23,865 nucleotides of DNA from a virus, in the IMG/VR virus record IMGVR_UViG_3300025168_000671, positions 1 to 23,865 of that record. One strand, given 5' to 3'. Below are positions 1 through 7,253 of this stretch, piece by piece. Made by a program: the position numbers and the translations under genes. The number at the start of each line of letters is the position of its first letter. Position 1 is the first letter of the stretch. Below the pieces are notes generated by a model. It made no database searches and was not told where the DNA came from. It saw only the letters and a program-made list of their open reading frames with translations.

Positions 1-30
1 TTGGATAAATTCTGTGTCAAATTTAGTCAT
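1..30 (-). CDS. Start of an unknown CDS running off the left edge
   Basis: The first ten codons of a minus-strand gene are visible: ATG at 30-28, reading MTKFDTEFIQ, after which the window ends. The start overlaps the stop of the zinc-ribbon gene by eight bases (ATGACTAA), which fits the tight packing of this arm. A GAGGA ribosome-binding site lies about nine bases upstream. Nothing can be said about function. Confidence 0.45.
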   Translation of the reverse strand, partial: MTKFDTEFIQ

Positions 31-208
31 AAGACAAATCCTCGTCTGTGGGGTCATAATCATCGCTATATATGCATTCAGGATCATTATTACAGTCTAC
101 ACATATGTTTACTTTTCCATAATAAAAATCTTCTTCATGGCTAATTTGATCAGGCTTTAAATTTTTAGCACCACATTCATAACATTCAAAACCACCTTTT
201 TTATCCAT
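23..208 (-). CDS. Small zinc-ribbon protein, 61 aa, function unknown
   Basis: The protein has two CxxC pairs (C9/C12 and C36/C39), the usual arrangement of a zinc ribbon, so one bound zinc ion is likely. A fifth cysteine (C45) follows, and the last 15 residues are strongly acidic. The ATG shares one base with the stop of the upstream hydrolase gene (TAATG), so translation is probably coupled. Phage zinc ribbons of this size often bind nucleic acid or host proteins, but no partner is indicated here. Seen: the cysteine pattern and the coupling. Inferred: zinc binding. Confidence 0.7.
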   Translation of the reverse strand: MDKKGGFECYECGAKNLKPDQISHEEDFYYGKVNICVDCNNDPECIYSDDYDPTDEDLSYD

Positions 209-630
209 TATTCATTCTCCCATCGATAAAATATATGATCATTAATTCTTACTGTTTGCGTGAACTTTTTGCTCCATGAAGGTTGAACGTAGTAGGCATG
301 GTAATGTGTTGCTCCCTGAGTTGTGTCGTATAAAACTCCATTCATAGTTGCAACTGCAATCTCTGTTGCCCAAAAATATGCTTTCTCATCTTTAATTGTT
401 TCTGGTTTTCCATCACACCAAAAACTAAATTGGCATTTGTCAGGTATTGGTATTTCAGTGTTCCAAGAATAATAATATCCTTGTTTAACAACATCGCAAA
501 TTGTATTCGGATATCTTTCATCATTTACTCTTGCCATTATTACTTGTGCAACTGCAACTTGACCAACCATTGGTTCTCCTCTTGCTTCAAAATATATTGC
601 TGTTGCTAGGCAAACGAGTTCTGTTAACAT
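208..630 (-). CDS. Cell-wall hydrolase of the SleB (Hydrolase_2) family, probable endolysin
   Basis: The 140-aa protein is a nearly bare SleB-type catalytic domain. It opens with LATAIYFEARGEP, where E15 matches the family's catalytic glutamate, followed by GQVAVAQVIMARV, a YPNTICDVV segment, CQFSFWCDG and a C-terminal GATHYHA. The family cleaves peptidoglycan as a lytic transglycosylase or amidase. In a phage the likely role is release of progeny by wall degradation. There is no obvious signal peptide, so it would need a holin, which is not identified in the window. It sits at the downstream end of the replication arm rather than beside the virion genes. The family call is secure; the lysis role is inferred. 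Confidence 0.85.
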   Translation of the reverse strand: MLTELVCLATAIYFEARGEPMVGQVAVAQVIMARVNDERYPNTICDVVKQGYYYSWNTEIPIPDKCQFSFWCDGKPETIKDEKAYFWATEIAVATMNGVLYDTTQGATHYHAYYVQPSWSKKFTQTVRINDHIFYRWENE

Positions 631-658
631 TTGAATTGCTCCTTAAACTAATTTACTA

Positions 659-1081
659 CTATTTATAAAATATATGTTCATTGATTATGCTTAACCAACT
701 TTTTGGAATATCTCTGGTGCTAATTTTTTCTAAAGAACCAGTATAACTTTTCCAGCCATCATCCAATTTTTGTCGATAGGTAAACCCATACTTTTTAGTA
801 TTATTTACATTTGCTACTGCTGTTAAATAAGTTTCTTGTTCCTTGTGATAATCATTAAGGTTCAGCAGATGGACAAAAGTATCTTCAACCTTTATCCACT
901 CATCTAATGCATTCCAAACTTTTAAAATATTAGTTATAAAAACTCCTTTTTCTGGTCTATCCCAGAAAAATATATACTCATTATTTTTACTAACTAAATA
1001 ACAAACCAGATTTTTTTCAAGTTTATTAAAGTCACCATCAGAATGAATAACTCCTTTTTTAATTTCAATAATCTCTTTCAT
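659..1081 (-). CDS. Hypothetical protein, 140 aa
   Basis: I do not recognise this protein. It starts with a charged segment (MKEIIEIKKGVIHS), is rich in aromatic residues (YIFFWD, KVWNALDEWI, SWLSIINEHIFYK), and has no signal peptide, membrane segment or catalytic motif that I can see. The ATG is preceded by TTAGAAAGGA, a member of the leader family found before many early genes of this phage. The gene lies 14 bases downstream of the metalloprotease gene and 28 bases upstream of the hydrolase, in the same orientation. That makes it a probable operon member of unknown role. Confidence 0.65.
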   Translation of the reverse strand: MKEIIEIKKGVIHSDGDFNKLEKNLVCYLVSKNNEYIFFWDRPEKGVFITNILKVWNALDEWIKVEDTFVHLLNLNDYHKEQETYLTAVANVNNTKKYGFTYRQKLDDGWKSYTGSLEKISTRDIPKSWLSIINEHIFYK

Positions 1082-1095
1082 TGTTTTTTTCCTTT

Positions 1096-1875
1096 CTAAG
1101 CGATTAATAACTGTTTTCTTATTTTTCTTCCAAAAAGATATCTTTGTTTATTAACATATCGGTGTTTTTTATAATGTGTCATTTGATAGTAATAAAAATT
1201 AACTTCTTTGAGAGCATAAGCAATAGCCATCTTTAAGTCATGAGTTATTAAAGTGCCTTTTGCTAAAGTTGTTAAAGACAAAAACTCTTTTTGAACTTCA
1301 CCAGAGAATGTGCCCTTCCAGAAAGATGTTCGCATAATATTTTGCAATCTTTCATAAACTTTTGACTTAGCATGAATAGTAACAGGCATTTTAAAATAAG
1401 TTTTTCTTTGAAGTTCTTTTGCTTCTTCAAGATTTCTATCTAATATTGGATTTATAAAATCTCTTCTCAGGTATCTATAAACACTTTGAAAGCATTTACC
1501 ATGTGACTTTCTATGTGTTTCTTTATATCTAGGAATTGATCTGCATACTGTTCGCTGAACATGATGACTTACTTCATGAGCAACAACTATGAAAACATGA
1601 TCTTGCCAACAACTAACATTTCTTTCGCCAATTATTGGATCTTTCCTGTACGCATCATATTCAATTGCTTTATGAAAACCTTTAGAATATTTATAACCAC
1701 CAATATTAATTGAAATTCGGTTTTCCCCTGCTCTAGATCTCCAACAATTATTTGAAAAGTTTGTTACCTTTACAGCATTGTCAACATGATTCTTATTGAT
1801 AAATAGCTCGTATTCTTTTTTCTTTAAATGGTTCATACAAGCTCTAACCATTTGTTTTATTTGTTTTTGATTCAT
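1096..1875 (-). CDS. SprT-like zinc metallopeptidase
   Basis: The 259-aa protein carries HEVSH (H100, E101, H104), the zincin zinc-binding and catalytic motif, then a third possible ligand in SHGKCF (H125) about 20 residues later. HExxH followed by HGxxF is the arrangement of SprT-like proteases, whose cellular members degrade proteins crosslinked to DNA. The preceding segment VFIVVA is the hydrophobic stretch usual before HExxH. The remaining ~120 residues are basic and tyrosine-rich, without recognised motifs. The ribosome-binding site (GGGAG) overlaps the end of the upstream 63-aa gene. Being in the replication arm fits DNA repair or protein removal, but the substrate is unknown and another zincin role is possible. 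Confidence 0.65.
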   Translation of the reverse strand: MNQKQIKQMVRACMNHLKKKEYELFINKNHVDNAVKVTNFSNNCWRSRAGENRISINIGGYKYSKGFHKAIEYDAYRKDPIIGERNVSCWQDHVFIVVAHEVSHHVQRTVCRSIPRYKETHRKSHGKCFQSVYRYLRRDFINPILDRNLEEAKELQRKTYFKMPVTIHAKSKVYERLQNIMRTSFWKGTFSGEVQKEFLSLTTLAKGTLITHDLKMAIAYALKEVNFYYYQMTHYKKHRYVNKQRYLFGRKIRKQLLIA

Positions 1876-1877
1876 AA

Positions 1878-2069
1878 TTACTCTCCCTTCTTTCTAATTC
1901 TTTCATTAAATGCTATCTCTAATTTTTCATACTCTTTTAATCTCAACTCTTCATAAGTTGGGAAACCTTGTCCATTATTAATCATTTCGAGAGCTATTTT
2001 CATAAATGGAGCTACCTCCATATCGCTACATTTATATCTTAATTGATTTAATTTTTCTTGAATTGTCAT
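1878..2069 (-). CDS. Hypothetical protein, 63 aa
   Basis: I do not recognise this small, helix-rich charged protein. It has no membrane segment and a very basic C-terminus (ERIRKKGE). A good ribosome-binding site (AGAGGAGAG) overlaps the end of the gene before it, and its own last codons provide the ribosome-binding site for the metallopeptidase. Such close packing on both sides supports a real, co-translated gene. Confidence 0.6.
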   Translation of the reverse strand: MTIQEKLNQLRYKCSDMEVAPFMKIALEMINNGQGFPTYEELRLKEYEKLEIAFNERIRKKGE

Positions 2070-2072
2070 TGG

Positions 2073-2474
2073 TTACTCTCCTCTCTTTGTAAGATATTTG
2101 CCTACAGCATTTTCAAATGCTTCAAAAGGATGCGAACCAGAAGATGTATACTCTACAAAATCTTTATCTTCGCCATAAGGATCAAATTCATTTGGTAAAT
2201 GAAAAGTACATCTAATTTCATCATTATCAAAAGCTGTTACACAACCAACAACTTTATAATCATAACCATTAAGAGAATGTCTCACGTTCCAAATTGGTCT
2301 ATCTGTAGCATAATCACCAGACTTAGAATCACAATCTCTTTCAAAATGAAAATAAGGTGAATTTTCTGAACCTCTAGCATTTACATAATCACCCCAAGCA
2401 GCAGTTGATAAAGGATATAATTGGCTCTTGAACTCTTCTGGGAATCTTACTGTTTTATTAAAATTTATTGTCAT
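2073..2474 (-). CDS. Hypothetical protein, 133 aa
   Basis: This is an acidic, aromatic-rich soluble protein with no recognised domain. It has two cysteines, a central segment that looks like beta strands (YDYKVVGCVTAFDNDEIRC) and a basic end. It is the first gene after the polymerase on this strand and has its own promoter (2495-2532). Its leader, CTGAGAAAGGAAACAAAA directly before the ATG, is almost identical to that of the right-arm genes at 12793 and 13962. It therefore starts a sub-operon that probably includes the four or five genes downstream. Confidence 0.65.
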   Translation of the reverse strand: MTINFNKTVRFPEEFKSQLYPLSTAAWGDYVNARGSENSPYFHFERDCDSKSGDYATDRPIWNVRHSLNGYDYKVVGCVTAFDNDEIRCTFHLPNEFDPYGEDKDFVEYTSSGSHPFEAFENAVGKYLTKRGE

Positions 2475-2480
2475 TTTTGT

Positions 2481-2532
2481 TTCCTTTCTCAGTTAATATA
2501 TATATTCTATTTTATTTTATCAGAAAAGTAAA
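2481..2532 (-). promoter_or_regulatory. Promoter and leader for the distal left-arm genes
   Basis: Read on the minus strand, TTTACT (2532-2527) is followed after 17 bases by TAGAAT (2509-2504), a good -10 hexamer. TATATTAACTGAGAAAGGA then leads into the 133-aa gene. The stretch aligns without gaps with 12521-12571 on the plus strand, sharing TTTACTT, GATAA nearby and TATATTAACTGAGAAAGGA. Independent occurrence on both arms is the main support. Confidence 0.6.
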
Positions 2533-2592
2533 GGGATAAAGTGAAAAAAGATCCTAATAAAAACAATGACTTAGAGAATAATACGAATTATT

Positions 2593-5406
2593 TTATGATA
2601 GCTTACGAATTTTTTCTATGTAAACTTTTCTAAATCCTTTTTTTATATTACCTTTTACAAGATACCAATCACTGATTTTTCCATCATCGACAATGGGCTT
2701 TCCAACTGTCGGAAATTTAAATCTGTCAATCTCTGAAATAATCAAACCTGTATCATCTTCAAAAGATAAATTTAACGTCAGGTTTAATTTATCAATTCTT
2801 CGACCATTCCTTTTTTGTAAGTTAGCAGTTCCATTCATATCTCTTAAATTCTTTTCTTTTAATTTCCCAAAAAAAACATACGTTCCTGAATAATCGGATT
2901 CAAGTTTGCCTATATCTGTTATTGGTGTTTTTATATTATGAGATTCTGGATCTTTCTTAATATGCCCAAATCTTCTTTCACATTCAAATATATCATCGTA
3001 TGGTGTTTCCCCAGAATTTAAAAGTTTTTCCTGATGAGGTGTTAATGGCTGATTTAATTTTCTCCTGTTAATTACATCTTCAGCCATTTTTGGACCAACA
3101 CCTTTTATTCCTATTAATCCACCTATCAATTCACCATCCTGAACAGACCAATTTTCTGAAGATTTGAATTTGTCAAATGGTTTGTATACAAGTCCTTCTC
3201 TTACAACTTCTCTCAAAAGTTTAACTCCTTGTTCATCGTCTTTAACATTTCTTAAACATGCAGCTGCAAATTCTAATGGGAATTTACTTTTTAAAACACA
3301 ACACCAATAACTTATCAGAGCATATGAAACTGCATGACTGCGATTGAATGCCCAAGATCCCATTGTGTTAATATTTTTCCATATTTTAAATGCTTGATCT
3401 TCATCAATGCCATTCTCTTCAGCACCCATTTTAAACTTCTTCCAATATCTATCAAAAAATTCTTCACCCAAAGATTTACTCATTGCCTTGCGTAATTGAG
3501 AAACATCTTCCCAACTTAACTTGCCAATATCACGAGCTATGGTCATGACTTGTTCTTGATAAACCACGACACCATAGGTTACTTTTGTTGATTCTTTTGT
3601 CATTGGATGCAAATACTCAACAGGTAATTCACCAGTTCTTCTTTTTATATAGAGTGTTGTTCCTCCAGAGCTTAATGGTCCAGGACGAGCTAGTGCAGTA
3701 ATCGAAGCAATGTCTTCAAAATTTTGTATTTTCATTTGTCTTGTCACTGCTTGTAAAGCATAACCTTCAAATTGAAATATTCCTGCATATTTCTCTTCAT
3801 TTAAAACTTTAAAAGCACCCTTATCGTCGAATTGTAAATTAATCAGATCCCTTCTTTTCCAATTAACTTGATCAAGTATGTCCTGAATAACAGCCAATGT
3901 TCTTAAACCGAGTGCATCTATCTTCAATAAATTTAACTTCTCTGCATCTTTTTTATCAATCTGAGCAGAGCCTGTTTGCTGGTTTACTGAACAATATTTA
4001 AAAACAGGCTCTTCAGTTACAATTATTCCAGCAGCATGAACACCAGTGTGCCTTGCATGGTTCTCTATATTTTCAGCAACTCTCATTTGAGGATATTTTT
4101 CTAAAACTTTTTTACCAACATCAAGATCATTGAATGTGTCCATAATGCAAAACTCAGAACGATCATCACCATCTCTTCTTTCAATAATTGTATTTTTTAA
4201 ATCATTAACTTCCCATGATGGAATTCCTAATTCTTTTGCAACTTCTGTTATTGTGCTTTTAGCTTTGTATCTGCTGACAGTTCCTAGATGAGCAACTTTT
4301 TCTGAACCATATTTATCTCTCAAATAATTTATGACCATCTCTCTTCTATCATCCTGAAAGTCAATATCAATATCTGGTAAATCTTCACGAGAAATATCAA
4401 TGAACCTTTCAAACAATAAATTAAATTTTATAGGATCAATATCTGTTATTCCTAATAAATAACAAATTAATGAACCAGCTGAAGATCCTCTGGCTGGACC
4501 AACTAACATATGTTGCTTGGCAAAATTAATCATATCAGCTATTACAAAAAAATAATCTTCGAACTTTTTACTTGCTATCATTTCAAGTTCTCGATTCATT
4601 CTGTCTTTATATATTCCATTTTTCAAACTTATGTTTCTTTTAATTGCTCCTTCTTCGCACATTTGCCTTAATGTTTTTTCTGCTTTGAAAGTTATCATCT
4701 TACCAATCGGCAATTCAGCATTGCACATTTTTGCTATTTCATAAGTATTGCTTATTGCTTCTTCTGGAATCCATGGAACTAAATCTTTTAATTCCCATTC
4801 ATTAAGTATATGCATTGGTGCTGTTCTATCTGTTCTATTTTTACCAACAAGAACTTCATAGACTTTCCTATCATTTACTTTTGGGTAGTAATTATCAGAG
4901 GTTGCCACTGGTTCAAAACCTTTTGATTCGCAAAAGTCTAATGCCTTCCGAGAACTCATAGGATTCATCTCGATATATAAATCGCTTTTTCTGGCCAAAG
5001 GAAGTAATCCCCACTCTGGATGCGTTCCACTAATTATAATTAAGTTTTCCGAAACATCAAATAAATCAGAATATGAAAGTCTGGGGAAATAATAAAAATT
5101 TTCTTTCTCTGTGCTTTTTGTTACAAGTTCATAAAGCTCTTTTAATCCTTTATTATTCTTGGCGATAAAAGCCATATAATTTGTTGGCTGCTTTTCTCTT
5201 TTAGTTGAGTCTTCAACAAATGCTATCTCAGTACCAAACAATGGTTTTTTATTTAACTCTTTACATGCTTTACTAAAAGAAACATGTCCCCAAGTTCCAG
5301 AGTCGCAAATACCAACTGCATCACCTTTGGTAGATTCAACAACTTTTTTAGTATGACCAAATGCTTTGCGAAATGAGTATTCAGTTCTTAATCTAATATT
5401 TAACAT
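2593..5406 (-). CDS. dnaE: DNA polymerase III alpha subunit (C-family, DnaE-like)
   Basis: This 937-aa protein is the phage replicative polymerase. After a PHP-type N-terminal domain (about 1-230) comes the C-family catalytic core. It contains GPARGSSAGS (303-312), PDIDIDF (344-350, catalytic D345 and D347) and LLKIDALGLRT with the third aspartate D497. The fingers include LARPGPL (572-578), and a helix-hairpin-helix (IGIKGVGPKMAEDV) lies near 765-778. A C-terminal OB-like region follows; cellular proteins are about 1100-1160 aa. The PHP domain has lost the usual histidines: the start reads NIRLRTEYS instead of HLHxHSxYS, and CDSGTWG replaces the TDHGN block. It is therefore probably not a nuclease, and proofreading falls to the exonuclease encoded just upstream. 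I see no clear clamp-binding motif. The ATG follows AGGA at good spacing. Confidence 0.95.
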   Translation of the reverse strand: MLNIRLRTEYSFRKAFGHTKKVVESTKGDAVGICDSGTWGHVSFSKACKELNKKPLFGTEIAFVEDSTKREKQPTNYMAFIAKNNKGLKELYELVTKSTEKENFYYFPRLSYSDLFDVSENLIIISGTHPEWGLLPLARKSDLYIEMNPMSSRKALDFCESKGFEPVATSDNYYPKVNDRKVYEVLVGKNRTDRTAPMHILNEWELKDLVPWIPEEAISNTYEIAKMCNAELPIGKMITFKAEKTLRQMCEEGAIKRNISLKNGIYKDRMNRELEMIASKKFEDYFFVIADMINFAKQHMLVGPARGSSAGSLICYLLGITDIDPIKFNLLFERFIDISREDLPDIDIDFQDDRREMVINYLRDKYGSEKVAHLGTVSRYKAKSTITEVAKELGIPSWEVNDLKNTIIERRDGDDRSEFCIMDTFNDLDVGKKVLEKYPQMRVAENIENHARHTGVHAAGIIVTEEPVFKYCSVNQQTGSAQIDKKDAEKLNLLKIDALGLRTLAVIQDILDQVNWKRRDLINLQFDDKGAFKVLNEEKYAGIFQFEGYALQAVTRQMKIQNFEDIASITALARPGPLSSGGTTLYIKRRTGELPVEYLHPMTKESTKVTYGVVVYQEQVMTIARDIGKLSWEDVSQLRKAMSKSLGEEFFDRYWKKFKMGAEENGIDEDQAFKIWKNINTMGSWAFNRSHAVSYALISYWCCVLKSKFPLEFAAACLRNVKDDEQGVKLLREVVREGLVYKPFDKFKSSENWSVQDGELIGGLIGIKGVGPKMAEDVINRRKLNQPLTPHQEKLLNSGETPYDDIFECERRFGHIKKDPESHNIKTPITDIGKLESDYSGTYVFFGKLKEKNLRDMNGTANLQKRNGRRIDKLNLTLNLSFEDDTGLIISEIDRFKFPTVGKPIVDDGKISDWYLVKGNIKKGFRKVYIEKIRKLS

Positions 5407-5488
5407 TTATATTCCTATATTTCTGGGTTAGTTTAGTATAAGACAAGGTTGTTTTGACCCTCTGGTGGCTTTTATATGGCTTCGTTTT

Positions 5489-6022
5489 TTACAGATGATC
5501 CTCTTTTTTATACCATTTTAATATTTCTATTGTTGCTTCAACATCAACTAAAGATCTGTGAGCACCTTCAATCTTTTTGCCAAATAGCTCTTCATAGATG
5601 TCTCCGAGCTTTCTCATCTTTCCCCAGACTGACTGACCAATCTCAACTGTACAGATATGATTATATGCCCATGGGAACTTTGTAAGTTTGTCTATTCTTT
5701 CTAATTCGAATTTTAATATTTGCCTATCGAAAGAAAGATTGTGTGCTGCCATTGAACTCTCCCCACAAAACCATTCAGCAAGTTTTTTATAATGAGCAAT
5801 AAAAGGTTTTTGATCTTTTAGCATTTGGTCTGTTATTTTTGTTATCTTTATTATTTTAGGATCTAATGGGTGTCCAGGATTGCACATAAACTCAAGACGA
5901 TTCAATTCATTGAAATCATCATCAACTTTAATGCCACCAAATTCTATTATTCTTGGCTGCATATCAAGATCACTGCCTTCAGCTTTTGGCAATCCTGTTG
6001 TTTCAAGATCGAATACTATCAT
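5489..6022 (-). CDS. DnaQ-like 3'-5' exonuclease (DEDDh), proofreading
   Basis: The 177-aa protein contains all three exonuclease blocks: Exo I FDLETTG (D5, E7), Exo II AAHNLSFDRQIL (D99), and Exo III HRSLVDVEAT (H155, D160). The histidine places it in the DEDDh subclass with the polymerase III epsilon subunit. Being next to a DnaE-like polymerase whose PHP domain looks inactive makes proofreading the natural role, acting in trans as epsilon does. The gene starts 20 bases inside the end of the DUF1599-like gene, using GAGGGA as ribosome-binding site, and ends 82 bases before the polymerase start. RNase T-like RNA or primer trimming cannot be excluded. Confidence 0.9.
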   Translation of the reverse strand: MIVFDLETTGLPKAEGSDLDMQPRIIEFGGIKVDDDFNELNRLEFMCNPGHPLDPKIIKITKITDQMLKDQKPFIAHYKKLAEWFCGESSMAAHNLSFDRQILKFELERIDKLTKFPWAYNHICTVEIGQSVWGKMRKLGDIYEELFGKKIEGAHRSLVDVEATIEILKWYKKEDHL

Positions 6023-6302
6023 CGATTCCCTCTAGCATAAAAGCATAAACACCAAGATCATGGATTGAATCTTTATGTGGTTTATCCCACATATTTGAAT
6101 AACGAATTAATTTATTTACAACCATATTTAAAAGACTCATTCTATTTAAATCATCTGCTGTATCTAATTTAATGCCATTCGGAAATAAAATTTGCATCAC
6201 TTCACCACATTGTACATATGATTGTCCATATTGTTTTCCTCGATCTTTAAAAGTTTTATGAGCTTGTTCCATATTTTTTATAATCAATTCTTTTTTATTC
6301 AT
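6003..6302 (-). CDS. DUF1599/DUF6378-like alpha-helical protein, possible nucleotide-processing role
   Basis: The 99-aa protein shows a pattern common in phage genomes: an RGKQYGQSY segment, LFPNGI, then a helix with NKLIRYSN and a closing DSIHDLGVYAFML. This matches what I recall of the DUF1599 ('nucleotide modification associated domain 1') and DUF6378 groups, which resemble all-alpha MazG-type nucleotide pyrophosphatases. A role in nucleotide pool or DNA modification is plausible in the replication arm, but I do not see a complete MazG metal-binding set. It overlaps its upstream neighbour by eight bases and has a strong AAAGGAG ribosome-binding site. Confidence 0.6.
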   Translation of the reverse strand: MNKKELIIKNMEQAHKTFKDRGKQYGQSYVQCGEVMQILFPNGIKLDTADDLNRMSLLNMVVNKLIRYSNMWDKPHKDSIHDLGVYAFMLEGIDDSIRS

Positions 6303-6663
6303 GGTTCACTCCTTTCTTTGTGACCTCACCATTTGCTCTGCTTATCATTTCTTGAAAATTATCAAGAACAGTTCCAGTGATATCAAAAAATCTTGCAATT
6401 TTAACTCCATTAAGTTCGATGTCATTCCCTTTTAGTTTTAGTTTTAGTTTAGTCTTAACATCTTCATAATTTGGTAATATTTTTTTTTTAAGGTCATTCA
6501 ATTCACCAAGATTTTTTTCTAAAATATGTGTATTGTTATGAATATTAAGTTGATAGTTATTCTTTATACCTTCTTCAGTTTTATTTAGGCTTAGTGCCAA
6601 TGCATTAAAAATATGTTTCAATTCCTTTGTTGAGAATTCTATTGTTGCTTCAACATCATTCAT
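6295..6663 (-). CDS. Hypothetical protein, 122 aa
   Basis: I do not recognise this protein. It is largely helical and charged, with a lysine/leucine stretch (KTKLKLKLKG) encoded by a tandem six-base repeat (6430-6452). A beta-like segment (NDIELNGVKIARFF) and a final helix follow. There is no membrane segment. The ATG is preceded by AAGGAG at good spacing, and the end overlaps the next gene by eight bases. Operon position between the lipoprotein pair and the DUF1599-like gene says nothing specific about its role. Confidence 0.6.
   Translation of the reverse strand: MNDVEATIEFSTKELKHIFNALALSLNKTEEGIKNNYQLNIHNNTHILEKNLGELNDLKKKILPNYEDVKTKLKLKLKGNDIELNGVKIARFFDITGTVLDNFQEMISRANGEVTKKGVNHE
6430..6452. 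repeat. Tandem TTTTAG hexanucleotide repeat
   Basis: TTTTAG occurs three times in a row, followed by a partial TTTAG copy. On the coding strand this gives alternating Lys-Leu codons in the 122-aa protein. As the unit is six bases, slippage would add or remove Lys-Leu pairs without breaking the frame. Confidence 0.8.
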
Positions 6664-6664
6664 T

Positions 6665-6892
6665 TTATTTCTCCTTATTATTTCTGGGCTTATGCCAAGT
6701 ATTTTCTTTATTAGTGTCGCTACGATATACTTTTTGGGCTTGCTCTAATGTCATTGGCTCCCCAATGCAGACATATTTTGCATTATGCCATTGCGTAAAC
6801 ACGTTTGATCTACCATTAATATCGTAATTAATCGCCTCTGGACAATCTTTAAAGAGTGTTTTCAGTTTATCCTTTGGGTGCACAACTAACAT
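6665..6892 (-). CDS. Hypothetical protein, about 75 aa
   Basis: This small soluble protein is not recognised. It has a QWHNAKYVCIGEPMTLEQAQKVY segment split by one cysteine and a very polar, lysine/asparagine-rich tail. The open frame continues three codons further up to a TTG at 6901, but the ATG at 6892 is the more usual start. Neither has a convincing ribosome-binding site, so translation is probably coupled to the lipoprotein gene, which it overlaps by 26 bases. The stop lies one base before the start of the 122-aa gene. Confidence 0.55.
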   Translation of the reverse strand: MLVVHPKDKLKTLFKDCPEAINYDINGRSNVFTQWHNAKYVCIGEPMTLEQAQKVYRSDTNKENTWHKPRNNKEK

Positions 6893-7151
6893 CAATGACA
6901 ACTGGAACTGGTCTGTTATTTATTTTTCTTCGAGTATGAATTAGCACTGGTCTCAGATTAACAGCTTTGCAGTCTTCAATCCCATTTATAACTTCGTTGC
7001 GAGTCATTGAATAAATTTTCTTTTCAACGATGACTTCAGTATTTTTCATCCCACCACTACAAGCAGATAAAAGTGTAACTGCCATGGGCATGACAATTTT
7101 ACTGGCTTCATGAAATCTTGCGATAATTTTATTTCTCTTAATTTTATTCAT
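6867..7151 (-). CDS. Predicted lipoprotein, 94 aa, function unknown
   Basis: The N-terminus has a type II signal peptide: a basic n-region (K3, R6, K8, R12, K18), a short hydrophobic core (IVMPMAVTLL), and a lipobox LSAC with the lipidated cysteine at C31 followed by SGG. The mature part is about 64 residues and basic, with no recognised domain. Serine after the cysteine would favour outer-membrane sorting in a Gram-negative cell. The leader AGAAAGGAAACAAA stands directly before the ATG, and a 16-base palindrome lies just upstream. Phage lipoproteins often serve in superinfection exclusion or as outer spanins. This one is not proline-rich like Rz1, and no inner spanin is next to it. Confidence 0.6.
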   Translation of the reverse strand: MNKIKRNKIIARFHEASKIVMPMAVTLLSACSGGMKNTEVIVEKKIYSMTRNEVINGIEDCKAVNLRPVLIHTRRKINNRPVPVVIDVSCAPKG

Positions 7152-7168
7152 TTTGTTTCCTTTCTAAA

Positions 7169-7184
7169 AATGTAATTTTACATT
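7169..7184. promoter_or_regulatory. Palindrome AATGTAA-TT-TTACATT upstream of the lipoprotein gene
   Basis: Two perfect 7-base arms are separated by two bases, ending about 18 bases before the ATG and just before the AGAAAGGA leader. A weak promoter (TTGAAT, 17 bases, TAATGT, minus strand) would place the -10 hexamer over one arm. The layout matches the 7+2+7 palindrome at 12263-12278. It could be an operator or a hairpin at the mRNA 5' end. Confidence 0.45.
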
Positions 7185-7253
7185 ATTTTAAATTTATACT
7201 TAATTCAACTAAAAAATAATTATTTTCAAATCTCCTATTTTTTCAATGGTTTA

